The notes: generated by a model not told the origin, from the letters alone. A stretch of 56,361 bases of DNA from an uncultured Ruminococcus sp. (GCA_902765625.1 CACXAO010000005.1:1-56361); one strand, 5' to 3'. Shown: positions 15,602 to 25,345, numbered from the stretch's first letter. Translations and numbers: made by a program.

Positions 15602-16720
15602 TTATTTCAAAAGCGTGCCTTGGCTGGCGCACTTGAGGTAGGCGTTGATAAAGCCGTCGAGGTCTCCGTCCATTACCGCCTGAATATTTCCGGTTTCAAA
15701 CGAGGTGCGGTGATCCTTTACCATTGTGTACGGCATGAAAACGTAGCTGCGGATCTGTGAGCCCCATGTGATTTCCTTCTGAACTCCCTTGATATCCTCG
15801 ATCTTTTCGAGGTGCTCGCGCTCCTTGATTTCAACGAGCTTTGAAATAAGCATTTTCATGGCAACGTCGCGGTTCTGGTACTGGCTTCGCTCAACCTGAC
15901 TGGCTACAACTATTCCGGTAGGAATATGGGTAAGACGAACAGCGGAGGAGGTTTTGTTTACCTTCTGTCCGCCTGCGCCGCTTGCACGGTAAACGTCCAT
16001 CTTGATATCCTCGGGAGCAATGTTGATTTCAACGTTGTCGTCCATCTCGGGCATTACCTCGAGCGCTGAGAAGCTGGTATGGCGTCTGCCTGCAGAGTCA
16101 AACGGAGATACGCGCACAAGCCGGTGAACTCCGGCTTCACTCTTGAGGTAGCCGTAAGCGTTTTCGCCCTCAATAAGCAGTACAGCGCTTTTAAGTCCGG
16201 CTTCGTCGCCGTCCAGATAGTCGACCTCTTTGATTTTGAAGCCGTGAGCCTCTGCCCAGCGAGTGTACATTCTATAAAGCATTTCAGCCCAGTCCTGAGC
16301 CTCTGTACCGCCTGAGCCGGCATGGAAGGTCAGAATGGCGTTGTTTTTATCGTATTCGCCCGAAAGCAGGGTCTGCAAACGCTGCTTTTCAAGCGTTTCG
16401 CGGACTGCGTCAACCTCGCTCTGAGCTTCTTCAAAGAGAGACAAATCCTCTTCCTCGTTCGCAAGCTCAATGAGCGCCGCAGCGTCCTCGTATTTAGCGA
16501 CAAGAGCTTCGTATGCCTCCACCTTGCCCTTTAACGCGCCTGTTTTCTGCAAAACCTGCTGCGACTTTTCAACATTGTCCCAAAAGCCGGGTTCTGTCGC
16601 TTTAAGCTCGAGCTGCTCAATCTCGGATTTCATACTCTTCATGCCGAGAGCGTCGGATAGGTCGTCGATATCAGGCTTCAGAGCTTGGAGGCTGAGCATT
16701 AATTCTTCAAACTGTACCAT
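15602..16720 (-). CDS. prfB: Peptide chain release factor 2
   Basis: RF2 reads UGA and UAA stop codons and triggers peptide release. The codon-recognition motif SPF (RVSPFDSAGRR) and the catalytic GGQ loop (ASGAGGQKVNK) are present, and the length of 372 residues is normal. I chose ATG 16720 (MVQFEE) behind AGAAGG; an upstream in-frame ATG at 16738 has no ribosome site. There is no in-frame TGA near codon 25, so the programmed +1 frameshift that autoregulates RF2 in many bacteria is absent. A functional UGA-reading RF2 also argues that TGA is a true stop in this genome. Confidence 0.95.
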   Translation of the reverse strand: MVQFEELMLSLQALKPDIDDLSDALGMKSMKSEIEQLELKATEPGFWDNVEKSQQVLQKTGALKGKVEAYEALVAKYEDAAALIELANEEEDLSLFEEAQSEVDAVRETLEKQRLQTLLSGEYDKNNAILTFHAGSGGTEAQDWAEMLYRMYTRWAEAHGFKIKEVDYLDGDEAGLKSAVLLIEGENAYGYLKSEAGVHRLVRVSPFDSAGRRHTSFSALEVMPEMDDNVEINIAPEDIKMDVYRASGAGGQKVNKTSSAVRLTHIPTGIVVASQVERSQYQNRDVAMKMLISKLVEIKEREHLEKIEDIKGVQKEITWGSQIRSYVFMPYTMVKDHRTSFETGNIQAVMDGDLDGFINAYLKCASQGTLLK

Positions 16721-16752
16721 ACTAATACCTTCTTTCATTTTACCAATTTTAT

Positions 16753-16781
16753 ATTATACCAAAAAAGGGCATAATTGTAAA
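16753..16781 (-). promoter_or_regulatory. Promoter of prfB-thrH
   Basis: Minus strand -35 TTTACA (16781-16776), 17-nt spacer, -10 TATAAT (16758-16753). Confidence 0.75.
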
Positions 16782-16815
16782 CTAAAATTAAAAATTCTTT
16801 ATCATCCAAATATTG

Positions 16816-16844
16816 TTGCATTTGCCGATAAAATTTGCTATAAT
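16816..16844 (+). promoter_or_regulatory. Promoter of the RING-like gene and galU
   Basis: -35 TTGCAT (16816-16821), 17-nt spacer, -10 TATAAT (16839-16844), divergent from the prfB promoter. Confidence 0.72.
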
Positions 16845-16872
16845 AATATTGACTATAAATACGGAGGTTAAT

Positions 16873-17922
16873 ATGGAGTTTACGCAATACAACTGCCCCG
16901 TATGCGAAAAGAAGTTTGAAAACGGCGACGACATTGTCGTTTGCCCTGAGTGCGGTACGCCTCACCACAGAGAATGCTATGACAGTCTTGGACGCTGTTT
17001 TTACGAGGACAAGCATGCCGAAGGCTTCTCTTTTGAAAATCTGAACACCGAGCAAACGGAAAATGAACAGAAAAACAGTCAGTTTGAGGATTTTGAAACG
17101 ATTCTCTGCCCTGTCTGCTTTCATAAAAATCCGAAGAACGCTCAGGTGTGTCAGCGGTGCGGCACGGATTTGAGAGCCGAAAACGCTCACAATCCGCAGC
17201 AGGAAAACGGTCAGCCAAATCAGCAGGGTTCTCAGTATCAGGGAATGCCGCCGTTCGGTTTTTCAGCTTCGGGCATGCCGAGCTTTGACCCTCTTGCGGG
17301 AATGGACAGCAAGGAAGAGGTCGGCGAAGGAGTTACCGCAGGTGAAGCAGCTAAATTCACGGGTAAAAACACGCAGTATTTTTCGATGGTGTTTCAGAGA
17401 CTTAAAAAATTCGGCAGAGGTAAGTTCGGTTTTGCCGCATTTCTGTTTTCGGGAATATATTTCCTTTACAGAAAAATGTATGGTTTAGGCATTGCGTTCT
17501 CACTGATCGTGATCGCTACAAACGTACTGGCAACCTTCATTACGCTGACTCCTGAATGGTCGGCTGCCGTTCGCGAGCTTACAACCGCGTCTCCGAACAG
17601 CATAGTTAATGATCCGGCTTACGCCTACTCGCTGCTCGGAAAAATGGGCTACGCTTACCTTCCGATTATCCTAAACGGAGTGCGCTATCTGCTTATGCTG
17701 ATAAGCGGTCTGACAGCGAACCGTATTTACTACAACCACTCTATAAAAAGAATACGCAGAATTAAAGACGAGCATCGAAACAGCTCTGCCGACGAGCTGA
17801 ATAAAGCCCTTGAATCCAGCGGCGGGGTCAATCTGCCGCTTGCACTGAGCTTTGGTATCACGACTGTTGTCATTTCGTATCTCTGCAATTTCTTTATCAT
17901 GACATCAAATATTACAGTTTAA
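16873..17922 (+). CDS. RING-like zinc finger protein with DUF2628-type membrane domain
   Basis: About 349 residues. The N-terminus has a prokaryotic RING-like treble zinc site (CPVCEKKFENGDDIVVCPECGTPHHRECY, in pairs of Cys and a His-His-x-x-Cys), followed near residue 75 by a second CxxC zinc ribbon (CPVCFHKNPKNAQVCQRCG). A Gln/Pro/Gly-rich linker leads to a C-terminal membrane region from about residue 190 with three or four segments, resembling DUF2628 proteins. ATG 16873 follows GGAGG. Bacterial RING-like proteins of this kind have no established ligase role. It lies 15 nt upstream of galU in one operon, so a link to envelope sugar metabolism is possible but not shown. Confidence 0.72.
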   Translation: MEFTQYNCPVCEKKFENGDDIVVCPECGTPHHRECYDSLGRCFYEDKHAEGFSFENLNTEQTENEQKNSQFEDFETILCPVCFHKNPKNAQVCQRCGTDLRAENAHNPQQENGQPNQQGSQYQGMPPFGFSASGMPSFDPLAGMDSKEEVGEGVTAGEAAKFTGKNTQYFSMVFQRLKKFGRGKFGFAAFLFSGIYFLYRKMYGLGIAFSLIVIATNVLATFITLTPEWSAAVRELTTASPNSIVNDPAYAYSLLGKMGYAYLPIILNGVRYLLMLISGLTANRIYYNHSIKRIRRIKDEHRNSSADELNKALESSGGVNLPLALSFGITTVVISYLCNFFIMTSNITV

Positions 17923-17937
17923 CGGAGGATTTTTATC

Positions 17938-18810
17938 ATGAAAATAACCAAAGCAGTTATTCCTGCCGCGGGTTTTGGAACAAGAGTGCTTCCCGCAACA
18001 AAAAATATTCCCAAAGAGATGTTCCCCATCGTTGACAAGCCTACGATTCAATATATCGTTGAGGAAGCGGTTGCTGCAGGTATCACCGATATTCTTATTA
18101 TCACAAACCGCGGCAAGGGTCTGATCGCGGATCACTTTGACCGTTCTCCCGAGCTGGAACAGATTCTCGAAAAAGGCGGCAAGACTGAGTTTTTGGAGCA
18201 GGTCAAGTCGATCTCTCAGCTTGCGAACATCAGCTTTATCCGTCAGCAGGAGATGAAAGGTCTGGGACACGCCGTGCTCAAGGCTAAATCGTTTGTCGGA
18301 AACGAGCCGTTTGCAGTTCTTTTCGGCGACGGTGTAATCATCAGCAAAAAGCCTGCCATAGCTCAGCTTATCGAGCATTACGGAGAATACGGAAAGGGCG
18401 TTGTTGGCGTAAAGAAGGTTCCCGAGGAGGAAATTCATAAGTACGGTTCTCTCAAGGTTGAGAATCTGCACGATAATGTTTTCGCCTGCACCGACATGAA
18501 GGAAAAACCCAAGACAAAGGAAGAGGTCCTTTCACTTTACTCGATTCTTGACCGCTGCGTGCTTCCGCCGGAAATTTTCGATATTCTCGAGCGCACGAAG
18601 CCCGGAGTCGGCGGAGAAATCCAGCTTACCGACGCAATGCGTGAAATCGCAGTAAACGAAGGAATGGTCGCGGTTGAATTTGAAGGAACCCGTTACGACA
18701 TGGGCAACAAATTCGGTATTCTGCAGGCTCAGATAGAGATCGGTTTGAATCATCCCGAAACAAAGGATCAGCTCACGGAATACATCAAAAATCTTGCAAA
18801 AACTCTCTAA
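17938..18810 (+). CDS. galU: UTP-glucose-1-phosphate uridylyltransferase
   Basis: 290 residues. Makes UDP-glucose from UTP and glucose-1-phosphate, the entry point for many glycans. The nucleotide-binding signature GFGTRVLPATKNIPKEM and VDKPTIQYIVEEA are present, along with FGDGVI and GGEIQLTDAM typical of GalU. GGAGG precedes ATG 17938. UDP-glucose from this enzyme could feed the exopolysaccharide operon further along the window; that link is inference. Confidence 0.95.
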   Translation: MKITKAVIPAAGFGTRVLPATKNIPKEMFPIVDKPTIQYIVEEAVAAGITDILIITNRGKGLIADHFDRSPELEQILEKGGKTEFLEQVKSISQLANISFIRQQEMKGLGHAVLKAKSFVGNEPFAVLFGDGVIISKKPAIAQLIEHYGEYGKGVVGVKKVPEEEIHKYGSLKVENLHDNVFACTDMKEKPKTKEEVLSLYSILDRCVLPPEIFDILERTKPGVGGEIQLTDAMREIAVNEGMVAVEFEGTRYDMGNKFGILQAQIEIGLNHPETKDQLTEYIKNLAKTL

Positions 18811-18816
18811 AAAACA

Positions 18817-18850
18817 ACGGGCGTGCAAAAAAATGCACGTCCGTATTTTT
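18817..18850 (+). terminator. Terminator of galU
   Basis: Stem ACGGGCGTGCA/TGCACGTCCGT (11 bp, one wobble) with an A6 loop, then ATTTTT. It lies between convergent genes and touches the stop of the PHP gene. Confidence 0.85.
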
Positions 18851-19673
18851 ATGTTTCAATCGGTATCAGAATAGGTTTGTGATTCCGGTAAATCGCATAA
18901 TGCTTAAAGCCTGCAGCCTTTGCAACTGCGATTCCCTGCTCTATTCCCTTTCCTACCATTTTGCTTGAGTGAGAGTCGGTTCCGATTGTTACGTACTCGC
19001 CTCCAAGCTCAAAAAAGCGTCTGACGAGAGGCTCGTCGGGCAGGGTTCTTCCTATCGACTTAAACAGTCCCGAAACGTTGATTTCGAGGGCTTTTTTATT
19101 TTGAATCAGAATATTAAATATGCGGTCGATTTTTTCGGAAAACGGCGACAGGTCAGGATAATAACCCTCTCGCTCGACAATATACCTCAACGGGTATGTA
19201 AGATGCGCAAGGCTGTCGAAATGCTCAAAGGCTGCGGTCTCGGCAAGCTCGTCAAAATATTCGTTGAGAAGTTCGGTTACATCAACGGTTTTGTAGTCGA
19301 GATAGTAGAAGTCGTCGCGGCCTCTGAGGTTATGTACAGAGGCTAAAATAAAGTCAAAGTCGGCGTAAGCCAACGCGTGCGATGTCTGTTCGGGATCGTG
19401 CATCGGTTCTCCAAGCTCAAGACCGCGGATCACAAGCAGTTTATCCCTGTATTTTTCTTTTGCAGAATTAATATCGCGGACTGACTGCGGAATCTGCCTG
19501 TCAAAGCTGCCAAACTCACAGTTTTCGCCCAGATTAATAAATTCCGCCTCGCAATGATCTGTAACCGCCATAGCGTAAAGACCGGACTTTATTGCCGCCT
19601 GACACAGCTCGTCAACCGCACTTTTTGCGTCAAAAGAATTATCTGAATGTGTGTGCATATCACAAAGCTTCAT
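18849..19673 (-). CDS. PHP-domain histidinol-phosphatase
   Basis: 275 residues, PHP superfamily metal-dependent phosphoesterase of the HisK/HisJ type, the likely last-but-one step of histidine synthesis (histidinol phosphate to histidinol). Metal ligands are visible: HTHSDNSF, VTDHCEAE, GLELGE, ASVHNLRG, and C-terminal GTDSHSS. I chose ATG 19673 behind GGGAGG rather than further upstream codons that lack a ribosome site. No other histidine genes are nearby, so the substrate is inferred from the family only. Confidence 0.85.
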   Translation of the reverse strand: MKLCDMHTHSDNSFDAKSAVDELCQAAIKSGLYAMAVTDHCEAEFINLGENCEFGSFDRQIPQSVRDINSAKEKYRDKLLVIRGLELGEPMHDPEQTSHALAYADFDFILASVHNLRGRDDFYYLDYKTVDVTELLNEYFDELAETAAFEHFDSLAHLTYPLRYIVEREGYYPDLSPFSEKIDRIFNILIQNKKALEINVSGLFKSIGRTLPDEPLVRRFFELGGEYVTIGTDSHSSKMVGKGIEQGIAVAKAAGFKHYAIYRNHKPILIPIET

Positions 19674-19730
19674 ATTATCAGCCTCCCGAAAAAATGATAT
19701 CATAATACTCAATTTTATGCAATATTTAAC

Positions 19731-19759
19731 TTTACTTTCAGTCGAATAAATTGTATAAT
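19731..19759 (+). promoter_or_regulatory. Promoter of the ACT-PFL pair
   Basis: -35 TTTACT (19731-19736), 17-nt spacer, -10 TATAAT (19754-19759). Confidence 0.7.
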
Positions 19760-19816
19760 AGGTAAGAATGTGTCATACATATTTATATGTATAAAACAGA
19801 CACACGGAGGTTAATT

Positions 19817-20086
19817 ATGAAGGCTATAATTTCAGTCATCGGCAAGGATACCGTAGGAATTTTGGCTAAGGTTTCCGACGCCTGCGCAAAAGCTAGCGTA
19901 AACATTGTTGAGGTAACGCAGAGCGTTCTTCAGGATATGTTTGCCATGATTATGCTCGTGGATATAGACAAAGCCACAATCGAGTTCGAACAGCTCAGAG
20001 AAAACCTGAATGCTGTCGGAGAATCCACAGGCACGCAGATTCACCTTATGCACGAGGATATCTTCAACAGCATGCACCGAATCTGA
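19817..20086 (+). CDS. ACT-domain protein (UPF0237 type)
   Basis: An 89-residue protein that is one ACT domain ([25 protein letters not shown], then [17 protein letters not shown]). ACT domains bind amino acids and related ligands and usually act as dimers. ATG 19817 follows GGAGG. It lies 16 nt upstream of the PFL gene, an arrangement common in Firmicutes and suggesting that the two proteins work together, but the ligand is unknown. Confidence 0.9.
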   Translation: MKAIISVIGKDTVGILAKVSDACAKASVNIVEVTQSVLQDMFAMIMLVDIDKATIEFEQLRENLNAVGESTGTQIHLMHEDIFNSMHRI

Positions 20087-20102
20087 GGCTTGGAGGACAG
20101 CT

Positions 20103-21464
20103 ATGTTAGAAACTAGAGATATACTGGAAACTATAAATATGATCGACAACGAAAACCTTGACGTGAGAACTATCACTATGGGTATTTCGCTTCTCGACTG
20201 CATTGACGACGACATTGGCAAGGCGTGCGACAAGGTTTATGACAAAATCTGCCGCAGCGCAAAGGATCTCGTAAAAACCGGTGAGGACATAGAAAAGGAA
20301 TACGGAATCCCGATCATCAACAAGAGAATCTCCGTTACCCCCATCGGCATGGTCGCGGCTCCCTGTCAGAGCAAAAAAATCGTAAAGTTCGCTTACGCTC
20401 TCGACAAGGCGGCAAAAGAGCTTGGCGTAAACTTTATCGGCGGCTACTCGGCGCTTGTTCAGAAGGGTTTTGCGAGCGGCGATTATGCGCTTATCGAGAG
20501 CATTCCCGAAGCGCTCAGCGAAACCGACTTTGTATGCTCTTCCGTTAACGTCGGTTCCACAAAAGCCGGCATCAATATGGACGCCGTTAAAATGATGGGC
20601 AAGGTTGTCAAAAAGACCGCTGAAATCACGGCAGACCGCAACTGCATAGGAGCTGCAAAGCTTGTTATTTTCTGCAACGCTCCCGAGGACAACCCGTTTA
20701 TGGCAGGCGCGTTCCACGGAGTCGGCGAGGCTGACACCGTAATCAACGTAGGCGTTTCGGGTCCGGGCGTAGTGCGGGCGGCTCTTGCCAAAAACGGCGC
20801 CGGCAAGGATATAGCTGAAATCGCCGATCTGGTAAAGAGAACCGCGTTTAAGATCACCCGAATGGGTCAGCTTGTCGCCAAGGAAGCGAGCAAGCGTCTT
20901 TGCGTACCCTTCGGAATTGTTGATCTCTCCCTCGCCCCAACTCCCGCTGTCGGCGATTCCGTCGCTTACATTCTCGAGGAGATGGGTCTTGAAAAATGCG
21001 GCTGCCACGGCACCACCGCTACTCTCGCACTGCTCAACGACGCTGTCAAAAAAGGCGGCGTGATGGCTTCCTCGCATGTCGGAGGTCTCAGCGGCGCGTT
21101 TATCCCCGTTTCGGAGGACGCAGGCATGATCGCGGCGGCTAAAAGCGGACATCTCGATATCACCAAGCTTGAGGCTATGACGGCGGTTTGCTCCGTCGGT
21201 CTTGACATGATCGTCGTTCCCGGCGACATTACTCCGGAGGTTATTTCCGCAATCATTGCCGACGAGGCGGCTATCGGTATGGTCAACACCAAAACAACCG
21301 CGGTTCGTCTGATTCCGGCTATCGGCAGAAAAGCCGGCGACATGCTCGAATTCGGCGGTCTGCTCGGTTCTGGTCCCGTTATGCCCGTCAGAGAAGGTTC
21401 TCCGGCTGTGTTTATCAACAGAGGCGGTCGCATTCCGGCTCCGCTTCAGGCGCTTAAGAACTAA
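20103..21464 (+). CDS. PFL family protein (UPF0210, DUF711)
   Basis: 453 residues, the conserved UPF0210/PFL family whose fold relates to the pyruvate formate-lyase/glycyl-radical barrel but which lacks a known activity. Family blocks visible: [50 protein letters not shown] and the C-terminal [15 protein letters not shown] 20103 follows GGAGG. It is paired with the ACT-domain gene. Confidence 0.9.
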   Translation: MLETRDILETINMIDNENLDVRTITMGISLLDCIDDDIGKACDKVYDKICRSAKDLVKTGEDIEKEYGIPIINKRISVTPIGMVAAPCQSKKIVKFAYALDKAAKELGVNFIGGYSALVQKGFASGDYALIESIPEALSETDFVCSSVNVGSTKAGINMDAVKMMGKVVKKTAEITADRNCIGAAKLVIFCNAPEDNPFMAGAFHGVGEADTVINVGVSGPGVVRAALAKNGAGKDIAEIADLVKRTAFKITRMGQLVAKEASKRLCVPFGIVDLSLAPTPAVGDSVAYILEEMGLEKCGCHGTTATLALLNDAVKKGGVMASSHVGGLSGAFIPVSEDAGMIAAAKSGHLDITKLEAMTAVCSVGLDMIVVPGDITPEVISAIIADEAAIGMVNTKTTAVRLIPAIGRKAGDMLEFGGLLGSGPVMPVREGSPAVFINRGGRIPAPLQALKN

Positions 21465-21571
21465 ATAACGTTTGTCTACGGGCGAAAATTCTACTGATAT
21501 ACTCTTGATTATTTTATGTACAATTTCACCTGTTCACATATTATATCCCATTACAATCGAGGTGATGAAAT

Positions 21572-21880
21572 ATGCAGGACATGATTCGCAAAATTATTGA
21601 GGCTGACAACGAAGCAAAGGCGCTTAACGAAGCAAACCGAAAGGCTGCCGAGGAAGAAAAGCTGAAAATCGAGAAAGAAGCCGAAGCGATTTACAAACAG
21701 CAGATGGACAACGCAAAAAAGGAAATCGCAAAAAACGACGATTATCTCGAAAAACGTTACAACCGAAAATGGACTAACATTCAGGCAAAGCAAGCGTCAG
21801 CTCTGATTAAGCTGAAAGCCGATTACGAGCAGGACTGCGACAGATGGGTTGACGACATTGTCCGGCGTGTTCTTGAATAA
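21572..21880 (+). CDS. V/A-type ATPase peripheral-stalk subunit (G/H-like)
   Basis: 102 residues, almost wholly charged and helical (EANRKAAEEEKLKIEKEAEAI), typical of the coiled-coil subunit G/H that pairs with subunit E to form the peripheral stalk tethering the catalytic head to subunit I. ATG 21572 follows GAGGTGATG. First gene of the nine-gene ATPase operon. Sequence alone shows only the coiled coil; position in the operon supports the call. Confidence 0.75.
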   Translation: MQDMIRKIIEADNEAKALNEANRKAAEEEKLKIEKEAEAIYKQQMDNAKKEIAKNDDYLEKRYNRKWTNIQAKQASALIKLKADYEQDCDRWVDDIVRRVLE

Positions 21881-21896
21881 TTAAGGAGGCGAATTT

Positions 21897-22931
21897 ATGT
21901 CAACCACATCCTTTGCTGTCCTCGCCAAGGCGCGGTCGAAGTACGGCAAGCACCTGACTGAGCGCGACTACGCAAGTATTCTCGCCTGCCAGAGCGTTGC
22001 CGAGGTTATGGTTTACCTTAAATCCCATACCCACTACGCTTCCGCACTTGCCGAGGTCAACGAACGCGACGTTCACAGAGGCAGACTCGAGATGCTGCTC
22101 CGACAGGATCAGTTCTACGAGTTCGACTCCCTTTGCCGTTACGATTCAAGTATGAGCGAGGGCTTCTCGAAGTACGTCGTCGAAAAAACCGAGGTTGAGC
22201 AAATTATCCGTTTTCTGATTCTGCTCAACTCAAACTCAACGGAAAAGTTTATTTTCCAGTTCCCCGCCTTTTTTGCCAAGCATACCTCGCTGGACATCAA
22301 CAAGCTCGCAAACGCGCGCGATTACGAAGAGTTTCTGAACGCGCTTTCGGGTTCTGCCTATTACGACATTCTCAAAATCTACAAGCCCGACCAAAAGGGT
22401 ATGTTGCCTGTTTCCGACATGGAAAACAAGCTTTACGCCTATGTTCTGGGCAACATGCTCGAGCTTATCAAAAAGAAAGCAAAGGGCACAGAACGTCAGG
22501 AGCTCTTGCAGATGTTCCACACTATCAACGATTACAGTATTTTTTCAAAGATCCTGAGATTGAAAAAATATTATAATCTCTCGCCCGAGGTCATCAGGAC
22601 AAATCTTTTGCCCGAATACTGCGACCTCAGCCCGAAAATTATTGATAAAATGTGCGCTGCGGAGTCCTCGGCAGAGGTTTTCAAAATTATGCAGAGCAAG
22701 GGCTGCGGCAGACTGATCAGCAAAATCGGCTACACCTACGCAAGCGATATCAGTCCGCGCGTACAGTACCGTCTGGCAAAAAAGAATATTCATTTTTCCA
22801 ACAATCCTTCTGTTGTGATGATTTCGTATATGTTCCTCGCGGAGACAGAGCTGATGAATATTATCTGTCTTATTGAGGGCATACGCTATCAGCTCGACAC
22901 AAAAACCATTCAGTCACTGCTGATACTCTGA
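21897..22931 (+). CDS. ntpC: V/A-type ATPase subunit C
   Basis: 344 residues, the funnel-shaped subunit C/d that connects the central stalk to the rotor ring. Typical features: an N-terminal ARSKYGKHLTERDYASIL helix, three similar helical units and the C-terminal EGIRYQLD ending. AAGGAGG precedes ATG 21897. In Enterococcus hirae the corresponding gene lies after E; here it opens the block before I and K, a variant order. Confidence 0.88.
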   Translation: MSTTSFAVLAKARSKYGKHLTERDYASILACQSVAEVMVYLKSHTHYASALAEVNERDVHRGRLEMLLRQDQFYEFDSLCRYDSSMSEGFSKYVVEKTEVEQIIRFLILLNSNSTEKFIFQFPAFFAKHTSLDINKLANARDYEEFLNALSGSAYYDILKIYKPDQKGMLPVSDMENKLYAYVLGNMLELIKKKAKGTERQELLQMFHTINDYSIFSKILRLKKYYNLSPEVIRTNLLPEYCDLSPKIIDKMCAAESSAEVFKIMQSKGCGRLISKIGYTYASDISPRVQYRLAKKNIHFSNNPSVVMISYMFLAETELMNIICLIEGIRYQLDTKTIQSLLIL

Positions 22932-22955
22932 CTGAAATAAAGAGGTGATTTTAAT

Positions 22956-24887
22956 TTGGCAGTATCATCAATGCAGGCTGTAAACGTAATCGGTCTTATG
23001 GAGCACATTGACGAGGTTATCACCGTACTAGGCGAGTCCGGCGTATTTCACCCCGACGATGTAACAAGCTTCTACAAGGACGTTAAGGACTTCACTCACC
23101 TGCAAACTAAAAACAGCTATGCCGAGCCGTTAACTAACCTCAAATCAGCGCTCAATCAGACAAAACGCAGTTTTCCGCTGACAGACGTCAGCGATTTCAG
23201 CCCCTCGTTTGAGGAGCTTGAGAGCTTTTCTGCAACTACAACCGCTGAAATCGACGCGTTGATCGACAAGAGAGAGTCGGCGGCGGTACAGCTTGAAACC
23301 GTCAAACAGAACCTCAGCGTCACAAATCACTTTGCCGGACTCGGCGTAGAGATAGAAAAGGTTCTGAAAATGAAGTACATGAAGGCGCGCTTCGGCAGAC
23401 TGCCTAAGGACAGCATGCAGAAGCTTGAGGCGTACAAGGACAACGATTACGTCGACTTTGCCGTTTGTACTGAGGACAAGACGCACTGCTGGGGCGTTTA
23501 CTTTGCGCCGAAGGACAAGGTTAAAGAGATTGACAAAATCTTTGAGGGTCTTTACTTTGAGCAGACCGACCTTGTCGGCGACAACGAAACCCCTAACGAG
23601 AGAATAAAGGAATACAAGCAGCAGATTCCTCAGCTTGAAAAGGAGCTCAAAAAGGCGCAGAAAAGTATCGACAAATACCTTGACGAAAACAAGGAACAGA
23701 TCACGCGCTACCTCTCGAAATTAGAGGAGCTGTACCTGTATGCCGGAATCCGCAGCAAGGCGCTGCAGCATAACAACAGCTTCATTATCGTAGGCTGGGT
23801 TCCGACCGAAAACAAAAAGCAGCTCAAGCGCAGGCTGAAAAAAATCAGAAGCATCGAGCTTGACTTTTCGGACGCCAAGGAAGAAATGGACAAACGTCCT
23901 CCCGTTAAGCTCAAGAACTGCTTCCTCGCAAAGCCCTTTGAGTTCTATACAGAGATGTACGGCGTTCCCAAATACAACGAGATAGACCCTTCTCTGTTCG
24001 TAGCGATAACCTATATCGTACTTTTCGGTATCATGTTTGCCGACCTCGGACAAGGTCTTATCCTCTCGATCGTCGGTATTCTCATGTACAAGATAAAGAA
24101 GATGAAAATCGGCAAGATCCTCTTCCCGTGCGGAATTTCCGCGGCGATTTTCGGAACGATCTTCGGCAGCGTTTTCGGCTTTGAGCATCAGCTCGACCCG
24201 TTGTTCAGAATGTTCGGCTTTAAGGAGAAGCCTATTGAGGTTATGTCCTCGCAGAACACAAACACGATTATTCTCGGCGCGATCGGAATCGGCGTTTTCC
24301 TGCTGATTATCGCGATGTTCTTAAACGTCTACACATCCTTCCGTCAGAAAAACATCGGACGCGCGCTGTTCAGCACAAGCGGAATCGCCGGTATTATCTT
24401 CTACTGCGCAACCGTTTTCGGACTTGTCGCGGAGCTTTTCCTCGGAATGCACGTAATGACTCTCCCCTATATTCTCGGTCTTATTGTGTTGCCGTTCATT
24501 CTGGTGTTCTTCTCAGAGCCGCTTACAGACCTTGTTAACGGCGAAAAGGACTGGCAGCCCGAAAGCTGGGGCGGATATATCGTTGAGAATCTGTTTGAAT
24601 CAATCGAGGTTCTCCTCGGCTATGTAACCAACACCATGAGCTTCCTTCGTGTCGGCGCGTTCGTCCTTGTTCACGCAGGCATGATGCTCGTTGTATTCGT
24701 TCTCGCCGGGACTGTCGGCGGAGTCGGTTACTGGGTAATTATCGTCATCGGAAACGCGCTCGTTATGGTTCTCGAGGCTTTACTTGTTGCTATTCAGGTA
24801 CTCAGGCTTGAATATTATGAGATGTTCAGCCGCTTTTACTCAGGCGAAGGCAGACCGTTTGAGCCTGTTAAACTATCTATTGATTAA
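22956..24887 (+). CDS. ntpI: V/A-type ATPase membrane subunit I
   Basis: 643 residues, the a-type stator with an N-terminal cytoplasmic half (coiled-coil hairpins around residues 90-120 and 210-270) and a C-terminal membrane half from about residue 345 with seven or eight segments. It forms the two half-channels for the ion. The conserved Arg-containing helix is in NTMSFLRVGAFVLVHAGM. Translation starts at TTG 22956 behind GAGGTG; no ATG is suitably placed. Confidence 0.93.
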   Translation: MAVSSMQAVNVIGLMEHIDEVITVLGESGVFHPDDVTSFYKDVKDFTHLQTKNSYAEPLTNLKSALNQTKRSFPLTDVSDFSPSFEELESFSATTTAEIDALIDKRESAAVQLETVKQNLSVTNHFAGLGVEIEKVLKMKYMKARFGRLPKDSMQKLEAYKDNDYVDFAVCTEDKTHCWGVYFAPKDKVKEIDKIFEGLYFEQTDLVGDNETPNERIKEYKQQIPQLEKELKKAQKSIDKYLDENKEQITRYLSKLEELYLYAGIRSKALQHNNSFIIVGWVPTENKKQLKRRLKKIRSIELDFSDAKEEMDKRPPVKLKNCFLAKPFEFYTEMYGVPKYNEIDPSLFVAITYIVLFGIMFADLGQGLILSIVGILMYKIKKMKIGKILFPCGISAAIFGTIFGSVFGFEHQLDPLFRMFGFKEKPIEVMSSQNTNTIILGAIGIGVFLLIIAMFLNVYTSFRQKNIGRALFSTSGIAGIIFYCATVFGLVAELFLGMHVMTLPYILGLIVLPFILVFFSEPLTDLVNGEKDWQPESWGGYIVENLFESIEVLLGYVTNTMSFLRVGAFVLVHAGMMLVVFVLAGTVGGVGYWVIIVIGNALVMVLEALLVAIQVLRLEYYEMFSRFYSGEGRPFEPVKLSID

Positions 24888-24906
24888 AATATCGGAGGTT
24901 TTTATT

Positions 24907-25335
24907 ATGTCACTGTTTGATTTCTTAATTATGGCTTTACCCGTTGTATTTCTCATTGGTTCGGTACTTATTGCCGTTAAGGCTGTTTCACACGGCAAGA
25001 GCAGAAAGAGAACCCTTCTCATGCAGCTCGCTTCCTTTGGCGCTGTATTCGCAATCTGCATGGTTTGCCCGTTCGCAGCAAGCGCTGCAACAGGCGACGC
25101 TTCTGCGGCTGCTGCAGGCGCTGAAGGTATGGCTTACATCGGCGCTGCTGCCGCGACAGGTCTTTCATGCATCGGCGGCGGTATCGCGGTTGGTAACGCG
25201 GCTCCTGCGGCTATCGGCGCTACCAGCGAGGATCCTAAAGCGTTCGGTAAGGCTATCATCTTCGTTGCTCTCGGCGAAGGTATCGCTCTCTACGGTATGC
25301 TTATCTCGATTATGATCCTCTCAAAGATTGGCTAA
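24907..25335 (+). CDS. ntpK: V/A-type ATPase rotor subunit K
   Basis: 142 residues forming the membrane rotor. Four hydrophobic segments are apparent, but only the last pair shows a proteolipid pattern (AATGLSCIGGGIAVGNAAPAAIG, then ALGEGIALYG with the ion-binding Glu). The first pair has basic residues in its loop (HGKSRKR) and no carboxylate, so one ion site per subunit is predicted. I see no Gln like those that coordinate Na+ in Enterococcus hirae NtpK, which leaves H+ versus Na+ open. ATG 24907 follows GGAGG; the earlier in-frame ATG at 24784 lies inside ntpI and is not used. Confidence 0.88.
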   Translation: MSLFDFLIMALPVVFLIGSVLIAVKAVSHGKSRKRTLLMQLASFGAVFAICMVCPFAASAATGDASAAAAGAEGMAYIGAAAATGLSCIGGGIAVGNAAPAAIGATSEDPKAFGKAIIFVALGEGIALYGMLISIMILSKIG

Positions 25336-25345
25336 GTGATATACG

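Noticed and set aside
20106..21152. A 348-codon minus-strand frame
   Set aside because: Fully antisense to the PFL gene, which has clear family motifs, and there is no promoter or ribosome site for it.
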